From NCBI GenBank assembly GCA_028023455.1, contig JAQFVV010007226.1, positions 62,001 through 126,000 of the forward strand: DNA of 64,000 nt, read 5' to 3'. This DNA comes from Epiperipatus broadwayi. Lineage: Eukaryota > Onychophora > Udeonychophora > Euonychophora > Peripatidae. The notes under the pieces were generated by a model. The model searched no databases. It was not told the DNA's origin and worked only from the letters and a program-made list of their open reading frames with translations. Positions 1 through 10,983 of this stretch are shown here, piece by piece (within the stretch, counting starts at the first letter, position 1; every line of letters starts with the position of its first letter). The position numbers were made by a program, and so were the translations under genes.

Positions 1-1282
1 AAATGGCATAGCATCTGTAGATAGTTTGTCAAGTCAAAAACTTTTGTAAGCAACAAATAGAAAATGAATATAATTTATTACCCATCTAGTGATTGTTGTT
101 AAACAAAAACAATTGAATGATTCATTATGTAGTAGGTTGCTTGGTATTAATGCACAGGAAGTAACAAAATTAAGTTGTGCTTCAAAGATTTTAGCTCATT
201 TTACCATTGCATTAAATACTTCAGGGCCTAAATCGTGCATTAGATGATTTATTAATAATCATAATGAGACATTATTAAAATCGTATACTTAAAAAATAAA
301 AATTATTTACAACTTTGTCTTTTTTGCTTATGCGCATGACTACAAAATCCAATTTAGATAGAATTATTCAGTTCTAAATTATGATCTTCCAAAACTAGGA
401 TATATTTTTTATATATAATAATGATTGGATAATTATTATGTTTGAATGTAATAAACATTAATTTTTTTATGGAGACAATGGGATTTTCTAGGCACTGTTT
501 AAACTGGGACAGAATTTTTAAGTATGAGGAGTTTTAAATTATCTGAAAAATAAAGTAATTCTTTATAATTATTATTTCTTAATTACTAATAAATTATATT
601 TTTGAATAATTCACTCTAGATTTAAAATTTCCTCCATACTAAATTTAATATCAATCTTATCTTTTTTTTATGTTTTTATAGACTTTGTTTATAGAAAGAA
701 AAGTTCAATGAGCTTCAAAAATTTGATTTAATTTGTCTTTTCAATAAAATTGCATCATCTATATGAGTTAAGATTAATGTAGTTAAAAGAACTTTATACA
801 ATCTAGAAGCAATTTTATTGTTGTTATCTCTGTGTGTATATCAATAACAATGTTTATTTTTCTATTATATTGGAATTACTCTAGAGTCAAATTTTAACTA
901 AATTAATGCAATGACTAGTTGAGCTCAAAGGTTGCATTAAATCGACAAAAGTAAATTTAAAAAAAAAATGTTTTTATTAATTATTGACCCACGATCCTTT
1001 ATCTTTTGAGTTAGCTATTCTTATAAATTTCTGTACTGTGTGTGTTTTTTCCAAGTATATTTTATATTAATTACGAGTATAACATTATATATCTTTATCT
1101 AAGAATATTTCTACACTACTTTGTTTTAAGCAAATACTCTCATTTAATTTTTTTCCCCAAAAAATCCTGATCTATTTAGTGATCTTATTTTTGCAACTTT
1201 GGTTATGTATAATTAACTTTATTGAAAATTAACTAAAATAGTCATACTTATTTTCTTACAATGCTATTTTAATATTTATATA
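1..1282. other. A+T-rich non-coding stretch
   Basis: I see no open frame with protein-like composition, no tRNA-like boxes and no clear inverted repeat here. The sequence is dominated by A/T homopolymer runs. Confidence 0.6.
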
Positions 1283-2215
1283 TAATTAAAGAGGATTTGA
1301 ACCCAGACTTTCAAACTGTCTAAAATCATTCACTCTATCAATATTACCAATGCTCATGACCACATACACGTGAAAAAGATAAATGATCTCCAATACATGT
1401 AACTCATGCTGAAACAGTGCTCATCAGTTGGTCTGAATCATCATCTTCCACACATATAGATAGTTAGTGCTTCATTTATTTTAAGACATTAACTTTACAC
1501 ACTTTAATGGACAGGATTCAATCCTCTTCACTCTCCAACTCTTCAGTAATACATATCATTGAAAATTCTGGTGATGAAATGCTCAAAGTTTTGGTGATGC
1601 CAATATTATAGTCATACCCATCTTGATCTTAAGTCAATTTGACCCCTCACATGTAAGATCCTAATGGGTTTATTTAAACACACATAAGACGGATGAGCAG
1701 AATATAGGCTGAATATATAATATTGAAATACTAGTATAGTGTATGTACTTAACTTAGATGTAATTAAGGTGAAATTGAACCCAGACTTTCAATATCTCTA
1801 CAGTCAGGTTGACTTTAAGGTCAACATGGGTATGATTGTAATATCGACATCATCAAGACTTTAAGCATTTCATCATCAGATTTTGTGTGATATGGATAGC
1901 TGAAGAGTTGTAAAATTGGAGAGGATTAAAGCCTCTTCATTAAAGTGTGTAAATTTTCTATCTTAATATAAACCAAGCACTGATTATATATGTGTGGGAG
2001 ATAATGAACCGGACCAACTGATGAGTGCTGGTTTAGCATGAAATATGTATATTGGAGATTATTTATCTTTTTCACATTTCTGTGGTCATGTGTATTGGTT
2101 ATATTGGATAGAATGAATGACAGTAGGGAGGCTTCAAAGTCTGGGTTCAAATCCCCTTTAATTACTTTTAAGTTAAGTACATAAATTATACTTGTACTTC
2201 AATATTATATATATA
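1283..2215. repeat. Long foldback element, copy A
   Basis: Two arms of roughly 350-400 bp read as diverged reverse complements. The left arm begins near 1291 with GGATTTGAACCCAGACTTTC and the right arm ends near 2155 with its complement, GTCTGGGTTCAAATCCCC. Matching inner blocks include the 'gctcatcagttgg' region near 1420 and 'ccaactgatgagtgc' near 2015. A further element end lies in the centre (about 1712-1790). The flank at 2168-2215 is the reverse complement of 1712-1750. No coding capacity is visible; the 74-codon minus-strand frame inside the right arm is incidental. Related copies lie at 2405-2575, 34403-35365, 42095-42372 and 47525-47905. Whether it moves as DNA or RNA is not known from sequence. 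Confidence 0.75.
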
Positions 2216-2404
2216 TTTAAAAAACTCAGTTCAAATATTTTTTGTTCCTTTATAAATTTATATCCTTACTCCACTTCCTTTCATCAATATTTATTTTTTT
2301 CCATTCTTTCAAGAATGATTATGTTATATACATAATCTGACATCCATGATACTTACCCTTTATCTGATATGATATTCTTCCATTTTTCCAAGCACTATCT
2401 TTTA

Positions 2405-2575
2405 TTGTCATTTATTATTACATATATAGTATAGGTGATTTGAACATGTGTATCGATTGTATGAGATGGCAGAAGGGAGCTGAAAGTCTGTGTTCAAATC
2501 TCCTATACTACATCTAGATTCCAGATATATAAAATATACTTGTATTTCAAATAATATATATGTAGTATAATATAA
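2405..2575. repeat. Short foldback, same family (copy B)
   Basis: A short derivative has inverted ends AGTATAGGTGATTTGAAC (from about 2428) and GTTCAAATCTCCTATACT (to about 2510), followed by the outer terminus also seen at 2168-2215. Only about 50 bp separate the ends, so most of the arm sequence is missing. Confidence 0.6.
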
Positions 2576-3005
2576 AAATATTTACCAACATTTGTCTTAC
2601 ACTTTTTTAATTTGAAACTGTCTTTTCTGTACATGAAGTATTATTTTGCACTTGTTAACATTAAATCATTAATAACCGTTAATAATTGTATCATTTTATA
2701 TTGCTTTTATAATACTATTTTAACATTATTATACATTTCTATGGTCAAAGTTTACTAAAAACTAGAAAATCTGAAATGTTTTTACTCATATATTTTTAGA
2801 GTTTTATCCACTATCAAATTCAATAAAATGTCATTTTATAAAATATTATTAACGTTCTTAAATAATATTACGTCTTTATCAGATATTGTACAATAAGTTT
2901 ATATATTCATTATGTTCTCACACTTTTTTAAATTCAATAAATATCTTATAAAAAATAGATTTGATTATATAATTTATTAAATAAGTTTACCATTAGTACT
3001 GCTAC

Positions 3006-3297
3006 TATATATTATTTATAATACTTCACTCATATACCCTTTAATGCAATTAATTTTCTTAAAACCTTTATTTTCTTACAGTTTTGACTGTCCAGCAGTC
3101 TTCTTCAGAGCTACAAGATTTGAATAATACAAATACATACTTATCATTTCACATATATATATGTATAAATCATATATAAATCTTGTACCTCTGAAGAAGA
3201 CTGCTGGACAGTCGAAACTGTAAGAAAATAAAGAAGGTTTTAAGAAAATTAATTGCATTAAAGTGTATATGAGTGAAGTATTATAAATAATATATAT
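3006..3297. repeat. 292-bp near-perfect palindrome with small hammerhead-like cores
   Basis: The left arm (3006 to about 3120) and right arm (about 3180-3297) are nearly exact reverse complements around a short A+T centre. The plus strand at 3191-3222 has CTGAAGA, an extra A, a 5-bp stem GACTG/CAGTC with loop CTGGA, then GAAAC, T and GTA. The minus strand of the left arm has the same core but with AAAAC instead of GAAAC. The order matches the catalytic core of a small hammerhead ribozyme (CUGANGA, stem II, GAAAC, GUH). Stem I is weak, so activity is doubtful. The minus-strand frame 3076-3258 is an artefact of the palindrome. A related palindrome is at 26175-26398. Confidence 0.7.
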
Positions 3298-3341
3298 GAT
3301 TATATGAAGATATGCAAAAAAAAGTGAAGGAGAAAAATAAA

Positions 3342-3530
3342 AAATATAGTACTGCTACTACTACTGCTGCTACTGTTGCAGCTGCTGCTACTGCTACTAC
3401 TAATTGTACTATTTCTAGTAATACTACTACTATTACTATTACTATAGTACTACTACTACTATTACTGCTGCTCCTAGTTTTCCTTCTACTCTATTTCTTC
3501 TCCTTCTCCTCCTATTACTTGTTATAAAAT
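3342..3530. repeat. Imperfect trinucleotide microsatellite (ACT/GCT)n
   Basis: An interrupted run of ACT, GCT and ATT triplets grades into a CTTCTC-rich tail. It creates a spurious 71-codon low-complexity frame rich in Thr, Ala and Leu. Confidence 0.85.
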
Positions 3531-4611
3531 CACATTGTTTATCATTTTCATTGATGACATTTTGCTTACTCATGTAATTAAGATAGTATACTATTTAGGA
3601 TTAATTTTTCCTCTGACTGTATGGATTGTTATTGGCAATTTATAAGAAGCTTGGCTATCAAAAGTAACAGAGCTAGAGTAGCAATAAAGGGACATTGAGC
3701 TCAATGTTTGCACTTTAGTATTGCCCCAAACCAGATGTTAAAAGAAAGTAATATATACATATATGAAAGCAAAAAAAATAAAAGTATTATAAATTAGGTA
3801 AAGAAAAATATGTGGGTTCTCCATATGTAAATATGGTTTCCAGTATAAGAATTAGAAAATATTATTCTTACTTATAATTCCTTAGATTTGCTAAACTGTT
3901 ATTTAATTGTAGGGCTGAGAAGTGTGAGATAGTTCTGATGTAATGACTGATATTAATACTCAATTGTTTTTACCTTTTAGAGACTTTCAAATCAATACAA
4001 TTTCAGAGAAAAATATACTCTTTCATTATACAGCATTTTTATTTCATTAACTTATTTACTTTTTTTTCAGTCCAATATAGAATGTGAATTTTTGATTCAT
4101 AGCCATCAGATTATTTTCAATTCACTTAGAAGAGTTAAAAAAATCATTTTCATTTGACTTTATTTTAGTTGATATATCAAATATTGGATATTTTTTATAT
4201 AAAAAAAATAAATACAATCTAAAATTATCTTAATGGTAAAAAAGTATCTAATATCTAAAAAAACATAGTTTGATATTATTTCATGCAATTTTACCAATAT
4301 TTATTTTTTTATTATGAGGATTGGTAGTTTTTTTCTCTGCAATAGTTTTGATTTGAACTTTTTTTCCTCAGTTGTCCTTTTCAAAATAATATTATTAAGT
4401 TTTGATTAATATATGAAAATGATTTTATTAAATACATTTTTATTACTATTTTTTCAGTGTATTACTTTGTTAAATACTGGAAGGTCAAAATCTATATCGA
4501 TATTAATGTAACTTTATTTTTACGAATTACTAGCAGATTTCTTAAATTAAGTTGATAATTATTTATTTAGAAATATTCTTCCAAAGCAGTAAATCGTATT
4601 AAATAGTTTAC
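3531..4611. other. A+T-rich non-coding stretch
   Basis: Nothing recognisable: no open frame above background, no SINE boxes and no long inverted repeat. Confidence 0.6.
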
Positions 4612-4618
4612 AAATCAT

Positions 4619-4652
<34 letters not shown>

Positions 4653-4667
4653 TGATTTGTATAAACA

Positions 4668-4715
<48 letters not shown>

Positions 4716-4935
4716 TCGTCTGTTTATCTATTGTTCTATCTATCCATGTATTTATCTATTTATCAAATTATCAACCCATTTATATATCCTATCAACAAAT
4801 CTTTATATCTGTCTATCTATCCACTTATTTGTCTCCTTGATAATTTATTTATTTATCTATCTGTCTGTCTATATTTCTAATTATGCATCTCTTCATGTAC
4901 TGATTTATCTAATCATTCAACTTTCTCTATATAAA
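4612..4935. repeat. (TA)n tracts plus degenerate CTAT/TTAT array
   Basis: Two (TA)n tracts (about 4621-4650 and 4672-4710) are followed by a degenerate tetranucleotide array to 4935. The first tract is bounded by CAAATCATC and its complement GATGATTTG, so it can extrude as a hairpin. The 95-codon Tyr/Ile-rich frame here is a repeat translation. Confidence 0.85.
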
Positions 4936-5317
4936 AATATATAACTTAGTCTACTATATTACATAGTGAGTTGAATTTGCAAAAATCGAAGATTGTTTTT
5001 ATTTAATTAATACAATACATTTAATGATAATTATACATTTTATTGGCAGAAACATTTTTTGTTTAATACTTTGTTCCTAAACTTCAATAATGTTGAAGGT
5101 AGAAATTCTCAAATTGTATTAAAAACATTTTGAACTGTAACAAATTAACATTAAAGGTGATCAAATCTTATTGTTCTTTTATAATATTAAATGTTTTTAT
5201 ATTAACTTGCTTTGTTTGTGTTTATGTCCATATTTTTTAATTTTTAACAATGAAAAAAAATATATTCCTGTTTAAAACTCAATTTCATCTCCTTATGTTT
5301 TCCAAGAAAACTTCTTA

Positions 5318-6335
5318 ATGAGGCCAGAATAAATGTTACATTTGTTGATTAAAAATGCAACAGCAACAATTAGATTACATAATGATAGTAGGAAAATCAA
5401 CATTGAAAAGGGTGTAAGACAGTGTGACTCCATATCTCCAAAACTTTTTACAGCAGTGCTGCAAGAAGTATTTTGTGGATTAAAATGGGAAGCTAAAGGA
5501 GTAAAAGTAAATAGAGATTATTTAAGTCATTTAGATTTTGCAGATGATGTAGTTGTTTTTTTTTTCAAATAATGCTTTAGAGCTACAGGAAATGTGGCAG
5601 GAGTTATCAGATGAAAGTAGGAATGTAGGACTAAAGATAAATGTTAAAAAGACTATAGTAATGTTTAATAGATTTTCTCAAAATATGAAAATAAAGATTG
5701 ATTATAAAGAGTTAGAAGAAGTTAACAGTTACAAATACCTTGGTCAGATTATTAATACAGATGGAAATATAATGGATGAAATTAATCATAGAATTAAACT
5801 TGGTTGGAGTGCTTTTGGTAGAAATGACTTGATACTCAAAGGAAATATGCCTATGTGTTTGAAAAGGAAGGTTTTTAATAAATGTGTTTTGCCAGTTCTT
5901 ACTTATGGATCTGAGACTTGGACACTTAATAGAAGAGCAATACAGAGACTTCAGACAACTCAAAGAAATATGGAAAGATGCAAGTTGGGAGTAAGAAGAA
6001 GGGATCGAAAACGCAATGTATAGGTAAGAGAAAAAACAGGTGTTACTGACCTCATTGAAAAAATTAAAAGACTGAAGTGGAGTTGGGCTGGACATATTGT
6101 TAGAAGAGATAATAACAGATGGACAATTGAAATTTTAAACTGGATTCCAAGAGATTGTAAAAAACCCAGAAAATAGACAACATGTGAGATGGATGGATGA
6201 AATAAGAAAGTGTGCAGGGGTGATGTGGAGAAGAGAAGCTAAAGATAGGAAAAGATGGATTGAACTTGGAGAGACCTTCATCCTGCAGTGGATTGATAAT
6301 GGTTGTTGATGATGATGATGATTTAACTTGTGCAT
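5318..6335 (+). pseudogene. RTE-like LINE reverse transcriptase, 5'-truncated
   Basis: This is the 3' half of an RTE-clade non-LTR retrotransposon, whose full protein has an apurinic-like endonuclease and a reverse transcriptase. Visible parts in order: RT block 'GVRQCDSISPKLF' from about 5410; the catalytic motif as FADD near 5536 (usually YADD or FADD); 'LKINVKKTIVMFN' after it; then 'VNSYKYLGQII' and the thumb/connection 'LPVLTYGSETWTL' near 5890. Lesions: a frame change at the T10 run near 5555-5564, an in-frame TAG at 6021-6023 where a Trp is usual, and a further shift near 6170. The copy ends in a short (TGA)n run (about 6306-6323), typical of RTE 3' ends. The endonuclease is missing. 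It is the best preserved of three related plus-strand copies. Confidence 0.9.
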
Positions 6336-7743
6336 AATTAAAAAGCCAATATATATTTTATAAAGAAGATGATCACATGATATTTAACTTTATAATTTTT
6401 TTGTTAGATGATATGTATTTAATTTTCACATCTTATTATTAAATTATAATTTGTGTCGGATTTTTTTTTTTGTTTTTTTAACCATTTTTTAAATAATATA
6501 TAAATATAATTAAAAAATAAAAAAATATTATGTAAACAAAAGATTTTTTTAAAATAATGCTTTTATGAAATCCACTGCCTAAAAATTGAAAAAATCACAA
6601 AGTAATTAACTAAAAAACATATCTCATTTCATAAAAGTATATGAGGCAATAAAATCAAAAAGATCTCAAATGCTTTTGTGAAACAACATAACATGTTTTT
6701 AATTGGAATAGTTTATTATTTTTTTATTTTTTGGTGGGCTGTTTGAATAAAACCATTATTTAAAAAAAATATTTTTGTACATATTATTTTATATTTTTTA
6801 TTAAAAAACATACCATATATATATATATATACTGCAATTGGCTTTTCAGAAAATATATTATTTATAGCATTGCTTTCATATATTTTTTTATGTTCAAAAC
6901 CTATTTTATTAAATTATCAATTTTGTTAAAGTTTAAAGATCTTGAATATCTTATTCTCATTTTTTATGTATTTTAAACACTTGTAAAACAAAATAGTACT
7001 TATATATGCATATTAGTTAACATATTCTATAAAAATATAAAAATAAAAAACTAAATATTATATAGTAATAAAAATTACACATGTATTATAAAACATATAA
7101 TTACATTAATATTCATTAAAACAAAGGAAATAATTGATGACATTTATTAGTATATTTTATGATTTTTATTTTTAAGGCATTAAATTTATAACCATAAAAT
7201 AAATGTGGACTGCTTAAACTGTCAAGTGTAGAGATCATTAATAAACAATCTTGCATTATACGATTGGAGAGCAGAAACATCTCATTTATATTGTGTTTAA
7301 CATTAGGTTTAGAACTACAAAACGATAATAGATTCATTAGAAAATATAATTTGGATGAAATTGTAATTTTTTTAAAATAAAATTTACTGGAGATTACATT
7401 AATTTTTCATAGTGATAATAGTAAGAATTATTTTATACAAAGGATTAAAAATAACTTTACATGATATTATTGAGCTAGAGACCAATATTCTACATTTAAA
7501 TTATTTATTTCAAATAATATAATTTTTAATACATATTTTATTTAATATTATTAGTAAGAAAGCAAAGCATTGAAAATATTTTTTTTTGTCCATCTTCCCT
7601 TATTTATTTTTTTTTCGAAAAGAAAGAAATATAAACATTATATATAAAATATGAAATTATATAACATTACAACATTAACCAAAAAACAACATTTTATCAA
7701 AATTCTTCCATAATCATCTATTAATAAATATACCTTTTCAAGT
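6336..7743. other. A+T-rich non-coding stretch
   Basis: No supported gene or repeat beyond a short (TA)n near 6815-6830. The 73-codon minus frame at 7116-7337 has no recognisable motif and I do not call it. Confidence 0.55.
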
Positions 7744-7945
7744 GAAATTCAGTTAAACATATATATACACATACAGAATAAAATAGCCTTCCCATCATTC
7801 ACTTCAAAGACAACTTCCTTTCACATCAAAGGATTTATTCATGAGATTGATGAAATTGTTAAAGGAAGTAGGTTTTTGAAATGAATGGTGATAAGGCTAT
7901 TTTGTTTTGTATATATGCGTATATTGCATGTTTAATTGAAATTTC
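7744..7945. repeat. 202-bp foldback (MITE-like)
   Basis: Outer ends GAAATTCAGTTAAACAT and ATGTTTAATTGAAATTTC are inverted. Inside, AAAATAGCCTT, CATCATTCA and TTCCTTT on the left pair with AAAGGAA, GAATGGTGAT and AAGGCTATTTT on the right. There is no coding capacity. It lies 19 bp upstream of a SINE. Confidence 0.75.
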
Positions 7946-7964
7946 GTAGAAAAAGTCTTTTAGT

Positions 7965-8080
7965 TGTCAAGCGTTGTTAGCCGAGAGTTCAGCGCAGCCG
8001 CTTTGCAAGGAAGCAGTTGGTTGCAGATGGTCGATGCAGGTTCGCATCCCAGCAGATGCTATGACATATGGAAAAAAAAA
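7965..8080 (+). repeat. tRNA-derived SINE, subfamily A
   Basis: A tRNA-like head has an A box TTAGCCGAGAG (7977-7987) and a B box GGTTCGCATCCC (8039-8050), the internal RNA polymerase III promoter elements. It ends with the family tail GATGCTATGACATATGG and an A run. Flanks AGTCTTTTAGT and AGTATTTTAGT look like a target-site duplication with one mismatch. Five more copies lie in this window. Confidence 0.9.
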
Positions 8081-8091
8081 GTATTTTAGTT

Positions 8092-9020
8092 AATAGATGA
8101 AACCATGGTTGTGGAAGAGTTTTAATAAAAAAAATATTTTTTGGCTAGTATAGTAATGTTATATTAAGTTTTTATTTTATTTATAATTACTATGGAAATA
8201 TTTAATTTTTTAAACTTTATATATATATTGTAATTTTGAGGAAGGATGTGTGAAGATTAATTTCCCTCCACAAGATTACAATTATATAGATCACTAGATT
8301 ATTTATTTACTTATATTTATCACATCTCACCACTATATTTTTCCCATCAGCACTACCTTGTATATAAAAATAAAGTCTGACTTTGTCATTGTTTACAAAA
8401 TATTGCTACTAAAAGAAATATATGAATCGGTATGATTACATATATGTACAGACAAAAAATCAGAAGATTCTACTATATTTTACAAAACAATTATGTAAAG
8501 ATTTTTCTATTGGATAATATTTAAAAACTTTTTAGATTTTTTGAAATTGTATACAAACAATACTAATTATGATAAAAATATTTAAAATTTATTTCTGATA
8601 ATGATTTAACAGATGAGAAACAATTTTTAATACTAAAAAACAAATCACTCATGTTCTTAGTTTAGAAGATGCATGACAAAACAAGGGGAGCTTTCTATAC
8701 TAGTGCCATCTATTGTAAGTTCGATTAATTTGCAATTACCAGATGTTTTAAGTCATTTAAATCTTTTGGTTCTTTTTAGCTGTCATATTTAACAGTGAGG
8801 CTTGAAGTATAAAGCTGAATCCTGAAGTTCAAAGTATTCTGAACTCAAGTCAGATATTGTCAGCATTTATGTAAATTTCATTCCAGTTCAATAACTATAT
8901 ACTTTAGTACCCTCAGTTTTATTATGTGTAGGTACCTTTACTGTGTTGCTAGGGAGATTAATAATAAGAACAAATTACACATTGTTTGAGTTGGGAAATT
9001 AAATGATTTACTGTTATTAC
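8092..9020. other. A+T-rich non-coding stretch
   Basis: Nothing recognisable. The local composition is slightly less A+T-rich around 8690-8830, but I find no motif there. Confidence 0.5.
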
Positions 9021-9026
9021 TAACAC

Positions 9027-9305
9027 TCCTCACCAGGGGAGAAAACGGCCTGCATTTAGTAAAAAAAGTGAGGAGTTTAAATATATAATTACTGAACTGG
9101 ATTCAGATTATATAACTGTTAAGACTGGTGAGCTTGTGTTCAAATCTTAGGTTTAAATTTTAAAATGGATTTAAGAATGAGATGGCTATAAAATGCATGG
9201 CTTCATTACTTTCTACTTTTAATCCCAAACCTCACTGATAAAAGCAAAAGTCGAAATAGTCTCGAAATTTAAATGCACTAAAATGTCTGAAAATCAGACA
9301 TTATT
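9027..9305 (+). repeat. Structured repeat with degenerate hammerhead-like core
   Basis: An inverted pair CACTCCTCAC / GTGAGGAGT (about 9028-9080) is followed near 9233-9270 by CTCA, CTGATAA, a short stem AAGC...GTC, GAAAT and AGTC, the order of a hammerhead core with several substitutions. It ends with a perfect small hairpin, AATGTCTGA and TCAGACATT, near 9280-9303. It is probably a decayed relative of the hammerhead-bearing repeats further on. Confidence 0.35.
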
Positions 9306-10980
9306 ATAATATCATTAAGTTTTATTGTTAAGGTTTAAAAAATTGTTCATTAAATATTATCACAAATATTGCAAAATGTATAATCAATTATTATTATTAT
9401 TTTTTTTGCCAGAAGAAGCAAAAAAAAAAAGCAATGTCTAATTATTTGAGTTCTTTAAATTAAAAAATCTATAACAGAGAATATTATTGTTGTTGCTCAA
9501 ATACAGACATACTGCTAAAGAAGACATAAATAATTGTTTTGAAGGCTGTAAAAATATTGTCACTTCTTACATATATATTAAAAAAAAACCATCAATGTGA
9601 CAATAAACAAAATTCTGTGCAAAAGATTATATAAAATTAATTATTTAAAGAATATTCAATGTGTCCATGATTCCATGTATGCTATTATTGATATAATTAA
9701 AGAAGAGAATCTTCAGGATAACTAGTTTATTTTTTCTAAACTAGAGTTGTCTTTTCTTTTGCAAAAAATATCCCCATCTTTTAAGCTTAACATATCTTTC
9801 TTAGCATAATCATTTTATGAGAAATGAAGTTGTGAACAGGTCTATAAAGTGAATATGATAATACAAAATGTATTATTATTTTATATCATGTCTCCATTTA
9901 GCAAGATTTTCTCTAAAGCATATTTATGAATCCAAAACATATTAAAAACTGAACCAAGATAAGCAATAAAACATTGAAAGTTTATTAAAATTTTAAAAAA
10001 ACAAAAGCTGTCATAAAGAGATTTTTGAATGAGAATGTCCATTATAATAATATTAGGTGATATCAATCATTGTTTTAAATGTCATTAGATGATAGGTCAA
10101 ATTTATTTATTTTTAATAAACAACAGCATTACTCAGTATGGTTTGATACTAGAAGAAGTTGCTTAACATTGTCTGTAAAAGAATCAGAATTCCATCAAAT
10201 GTGACTGGGAAAGTATGAACTGGAGGAAGTCATATACTGAATGTAATGTTTTCTAATAAAAAATCAGCAAACTTTAGAAATTAAATAAGATTGTTCCTTC
10301 TTTACAAAGTTAAGCATCATCCAAATTTCTCTTCACTCAATTTCAGACTAAAATTCAGTTAGACCAATAGCCAGAAGCTCTTTGTTACTATTAAGTAAGT
10401 CTTTGAATTAAAATAAATTTAAATATACACATTATTTTATAATTTTATAAACAGCGTCATATAACTCACTTTAAAACCAGTACTTTGAGTCAATAAAATT
10501 TGAATTCTAAATAATATCCAAATATATCTTAAATACTATTAGTTTCTTGAAACAAGTACAAGGAATGTGGATTTTAATTTTTATACAAAACTAATACTAA
10601 TTAAGGATTTTTTTTTACTTTGAATTTAGAATATATTATCATCTTATAACAAGATTTAAAAATAGCCTTGATTATGTTGTGATGAATTATATTTAAAAAA
10701 TATAGAACTGTCTACCTACATTATCTTCTCAAAAAATATATTAATCTTATAATGGTGAAGAATTATTAAGTATTTGTAAAAAATAAAAAGTGTACTATTT
10801 GATTAACACTATATATTATATTATCTTTATCATTTTGTTGTAGTTATTTTTTATTTTTTGTTTCTTTTGCTATTTGCAAAGTTGATAACTTGAATTAATT
10901 AAAATCTATACTTTTTAAAAATCTTATATTTTATATATGTATATCAATATGCGTTTATAAAAATATTTTACTTAAAAAAC
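9306..10980. other. A+T-rich non-coding stretch
   Basis: No supported feature. The 61-codon minus frame at 9881-10066 is low-complexity and unassigned. Confidence 0.55.
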
Positions 10981-10983
10981 GTA

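Noticed and set aside
3312-3527. 71-codon frame with Thr/Ala/Leu runs
   Set aside because: It is a trinucleotide microsatellite reading.
4657-4944. 95-codon open frame
   Set aside because: It translates a (TA)n tract and a CTAT/TTAT array; the composition is entirely explained by the repeats.
5712-6335. Minus-strand frames over the RTE copy
   Set aside because: They are antisense to a clear reverse transcriptase and have no motif of their own.
7965-8050. tRNA gene
   Set aside because: The A and B boxes are those of a tRNA-derived SINE: the sequence cannot be folded into a normal acceptor stem with its ends, and it carries a tail and target duplication.
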